From NCBI GenBank assembly GCA_022842935.1, contig JALHOP010000007.1:203592-267591 (forward strand): 64,000 bases of DNA. The letters run 5' to 3'. The first letter of the stretch is position 1, and the number at the start of each line of letters is the position of its first letter. The stretch comes from Myxococcota bacterium (GTDB lineage: Bacteria > Myxococcota > XYA12-FULL-58-9 > JALHOP01). The notes under the pieces are model-generated. The model had not been told where the DNA came from and ran no database searches. It saw only the letters and a list, made by a program, of their open reading frames with translations. The translations under genes and the position numbers were made by a program. Shown one piece after another: positions 62,798 to 64,000 of this stretch.

Positions 62798-63283
62798 TTA
62801 CTGAGCGGCGATGACCTGGTCGAGCATGAGCTCGACACCAGTTGCTCCCTTGGGCACCGCCATCTTCACGACGCCGGTCAGGTCGCCCGGCGATTTCGAG
62901 ATGGCATCCCCGTCCTGGTCGTAGCGTGCGGAAACCGTGAGCTTCTCAGGCAGCGGCGCCCCCTGCATCATCACGTCGTCAGACGCCAGAGTGAACGTGT
63001 AGGGAAAGCCAACACCTGCGACACGCTTCACCAAGATGGGCGGGCCGCCTCCGCCTTCAGCCTTGGCGACGATGAAGAGCGTGGCTGCCGCGGGCGTCTT
63101 ATCCTTCAGGTCGTCGGCGATCTTGATGGTGCCGGTGATGATGTCTTGACCCGGGGCCGTGGCGGGCTGAGCGGCTTGGGCGGTTTGGCCGGGGCGCGCG
63201 CCGAGTGGGACGTCCTCCGGTGGCTTCTGGTGGTCATTGCAGGCGACGAGGGCAAATACAGGCAAAAGGGCCAAGACTTTCAT
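62798..63283 (-). CDS. Lipoprotein with CcmI/CcmH C-terminal-type domain
   Basis: A 161-residue lipoprotein (MKVLALLPVFALVACNDHQ, Cys15). After a Pro/Ala linker, residues ~50-160 match the C-terminal beta domain of cytochrome-c biogenesis protein CcmI: ITGTIKIADDL, ATLFIVAKAEGGGGPPILVK, VGFPYTFTLASDDVM, LTVSARYDQDGDAISKSPGD. In most bacteria this domain is fused to a TPR protein; here it stands alone as a lipoprotein, 11 kb away from the ccm operon. A role in apocytochrome handling is possible but inferred. Confidence 0.72.
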   Translation of the reverse strand: MKVLALLPVFALVACNDHQKPPEDVPLGARPGQTAQAAQPATAPGQDIITGTIKIADDLKDKTPAAATLFIVAKAEGGGGPPILVKRVAGVGFPYTFTLASDDVMMQGAPLPEKLTVSARYDQDGDAISKSPGDLTGVVKMAVPKGATGVELMLDQVIAAQ

Positions 63284-63346
63284 GGGGCGGACCTTACGCC
63301 GGCACCTTCTTCAGGTCCACGCCCTGGTATGATCGGTTAGCGGTCA

Positions 63347-64000
63347 ATGAAGCTGACGAAGACAGACCTGGTGGCGGGCTTGACCGTGGCGGCGGTCGGC
63401 GCACCGCAATGTCTCGCGTACGCCATGATGGCCGGACTGCCGCCGGTCTACGGGCTCGTGTCGGCCGCAGTCCCTGGACTCATCGCCGCCGCAATGAGCC
63501 GCAGCCACAACATGGTGACTGGCCCGACCAACACGACCGCGCTCCTCGTGCTCGCGGCGTTGTTGCCCCACCTCACCGCGGACGGCGTCGTCGACGCCAG
63601 AGGCCTCGCGGCCCTCGGTACACTCACGTTGCTTACTGGCGTGCTTCGTCTTGCCCTCTCCGGGATCGGTGGCTCGACGCTAGTACGTTTCCTTCCCGAG
63701 TCGGTGCTGGTGGGTTTCATGTGCGGCGTTGCCGTGCTCATCGTCGTCATGCAGCTCGACGAGGCCATGGGACTCTCGCACGTCGTTGGCACCGGCCTTG
63801 CCTCGGAAGCCGCGAGCCTCACGCGCGCGTTTCAGGCTGGCATCTATCCCAAGTGGACCGCTATCGCGGTCACAGTCGTCACCGTGGCCATGCTCATTCC
63901 GCTCCAGCGCCGCTATCCGCGCCTGCCCATGGCCCTCATCGTCATGGTCGGGTCGAGCTTGCTCGCCTACGCCCTGGGCCTCGACGAGACCAACGGTCTG
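63347..64000 (+). CDS. SulP-family anion transporter (3' truncated)
   Basis: The frame from ATG 63347 remains open to the window end (218 codons). The N-terminal half of a SulP transporter is clear: DLVAGLTVAAVGAPQCLAYA, MMAGLPPVYGLVSAAVPGLI, MVTGPTNTTALLVLAALLP and LPESVLVGFMCGVAVLIVVM. The first motif corresponds to the conserved helix-1 substrate site. SulP proteins move sulfate, bicarbonate or other anions; a STAS domain, if any, lies beyond the window. Confidence 0.9.
   Translation, partial: MKLTKTDLVAGLTVAAVGAPQCLAYAMMAGLPPVYGLVSAAVPGLIAAAMSRSHNMVTGPTNTTALLVLAALLPHLTADGVVDARGLAALGTLTLLTGVLRLALSGIGGSTLVRFLPESVLVGFMCGVAVLIVVMQLDEAMGLSHVVGTGLASEAASLTRAFQAGIYPKWTAIAVTVVTVAMLIPLQRRYPRLPMALIVMVGSSLLAYALGLDETNGL

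Overview
The window is GC-rich, dense in lipoprotein genes, and carries several gene types typical of Myxococcota (former Deltaproteobacteria): MopE/DUF4215-type cysteine-aspartate repeats, a zinc-ribbon Ser/Thr kinase with a C-terminal PEGA domain, sulfatase-TPR lipoproteins, a TonB-dependent receptor fused to a TonB domain, and very long cytosolic-looking proteins. I infer a chromosomal segment of a Gram-negative, c-type-cytochrome-making myxobacterial relative. No rRNA, tRNA or CRISPR array was seen.

Layout. 1-5979: end of a beta-helix-like surface protein, a sulfatase-TPR lipoprotein, a caspase-fold-like gene broken by an in-frame stop, and a MopE-like lipoprotein. 6044-13058: a co-directional operon, mostly with stop/start overlaps, for a TonB-dependent system: small His-containing exported protein, receptor, two lipoproteins, ExbB, ExbD, TonB and a small lipoprotein. 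13096-19594: a 1,532-residue protein ending in a caspase-like His/Cys domain and a tail anchor, divergent from a subtilisin-like protease. 19691-27329: a second set of the same TonB-type parts in two divergent operons. Four protein families (receptor, two lipoprotein families, and an HAC-motif domain that occurs twice in the second set) make this region look like a duplicated uptake system for an unknown, probably metal-related, ligand.

27330-37600 is a decayed accessory region. It holds three copies of a ~99-bp structured repeat, an APC permease with an internal deletion, wrecks of IS3-, IS630- and IS91-family elements, an AT-rich foreign gene, a doubly frameshifted LOG/SLOG-like gene, a large beta-sandwich lipoprotein, and a COG0523/AraC chimeric fragment.

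37608-48663 holds a PQQ-type sugar dehydrogenase fused to a di-haem cytochrome c, an unknown helical protein, selO, a serine beta-lactamase-fold hydrolase, a multi-pass membrane protein, a DUF4397 lipoprotein and a small orphan gene. 48741-51299 (minus strand) is ccmABCDE in translationally coupled order, including a 32-residue ccmD. 51540-58639 holds a Ser/Thr kinase, a TPR/coiled-coil protein, a 1,382-residue lipoprotein with 30 Cys/Asp repeats, and an FHA protein, suggesting a phospho-signalling and surface locus. The window ends with a phosphohexomutase, a cold-shock protein with an AT-rich leader, comM, a CcmI-C-domain lipoprotein and the start of a SulP transporter that runs off the end.

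All calls come from reading the sequence and recalled family motifs; no database search was run.
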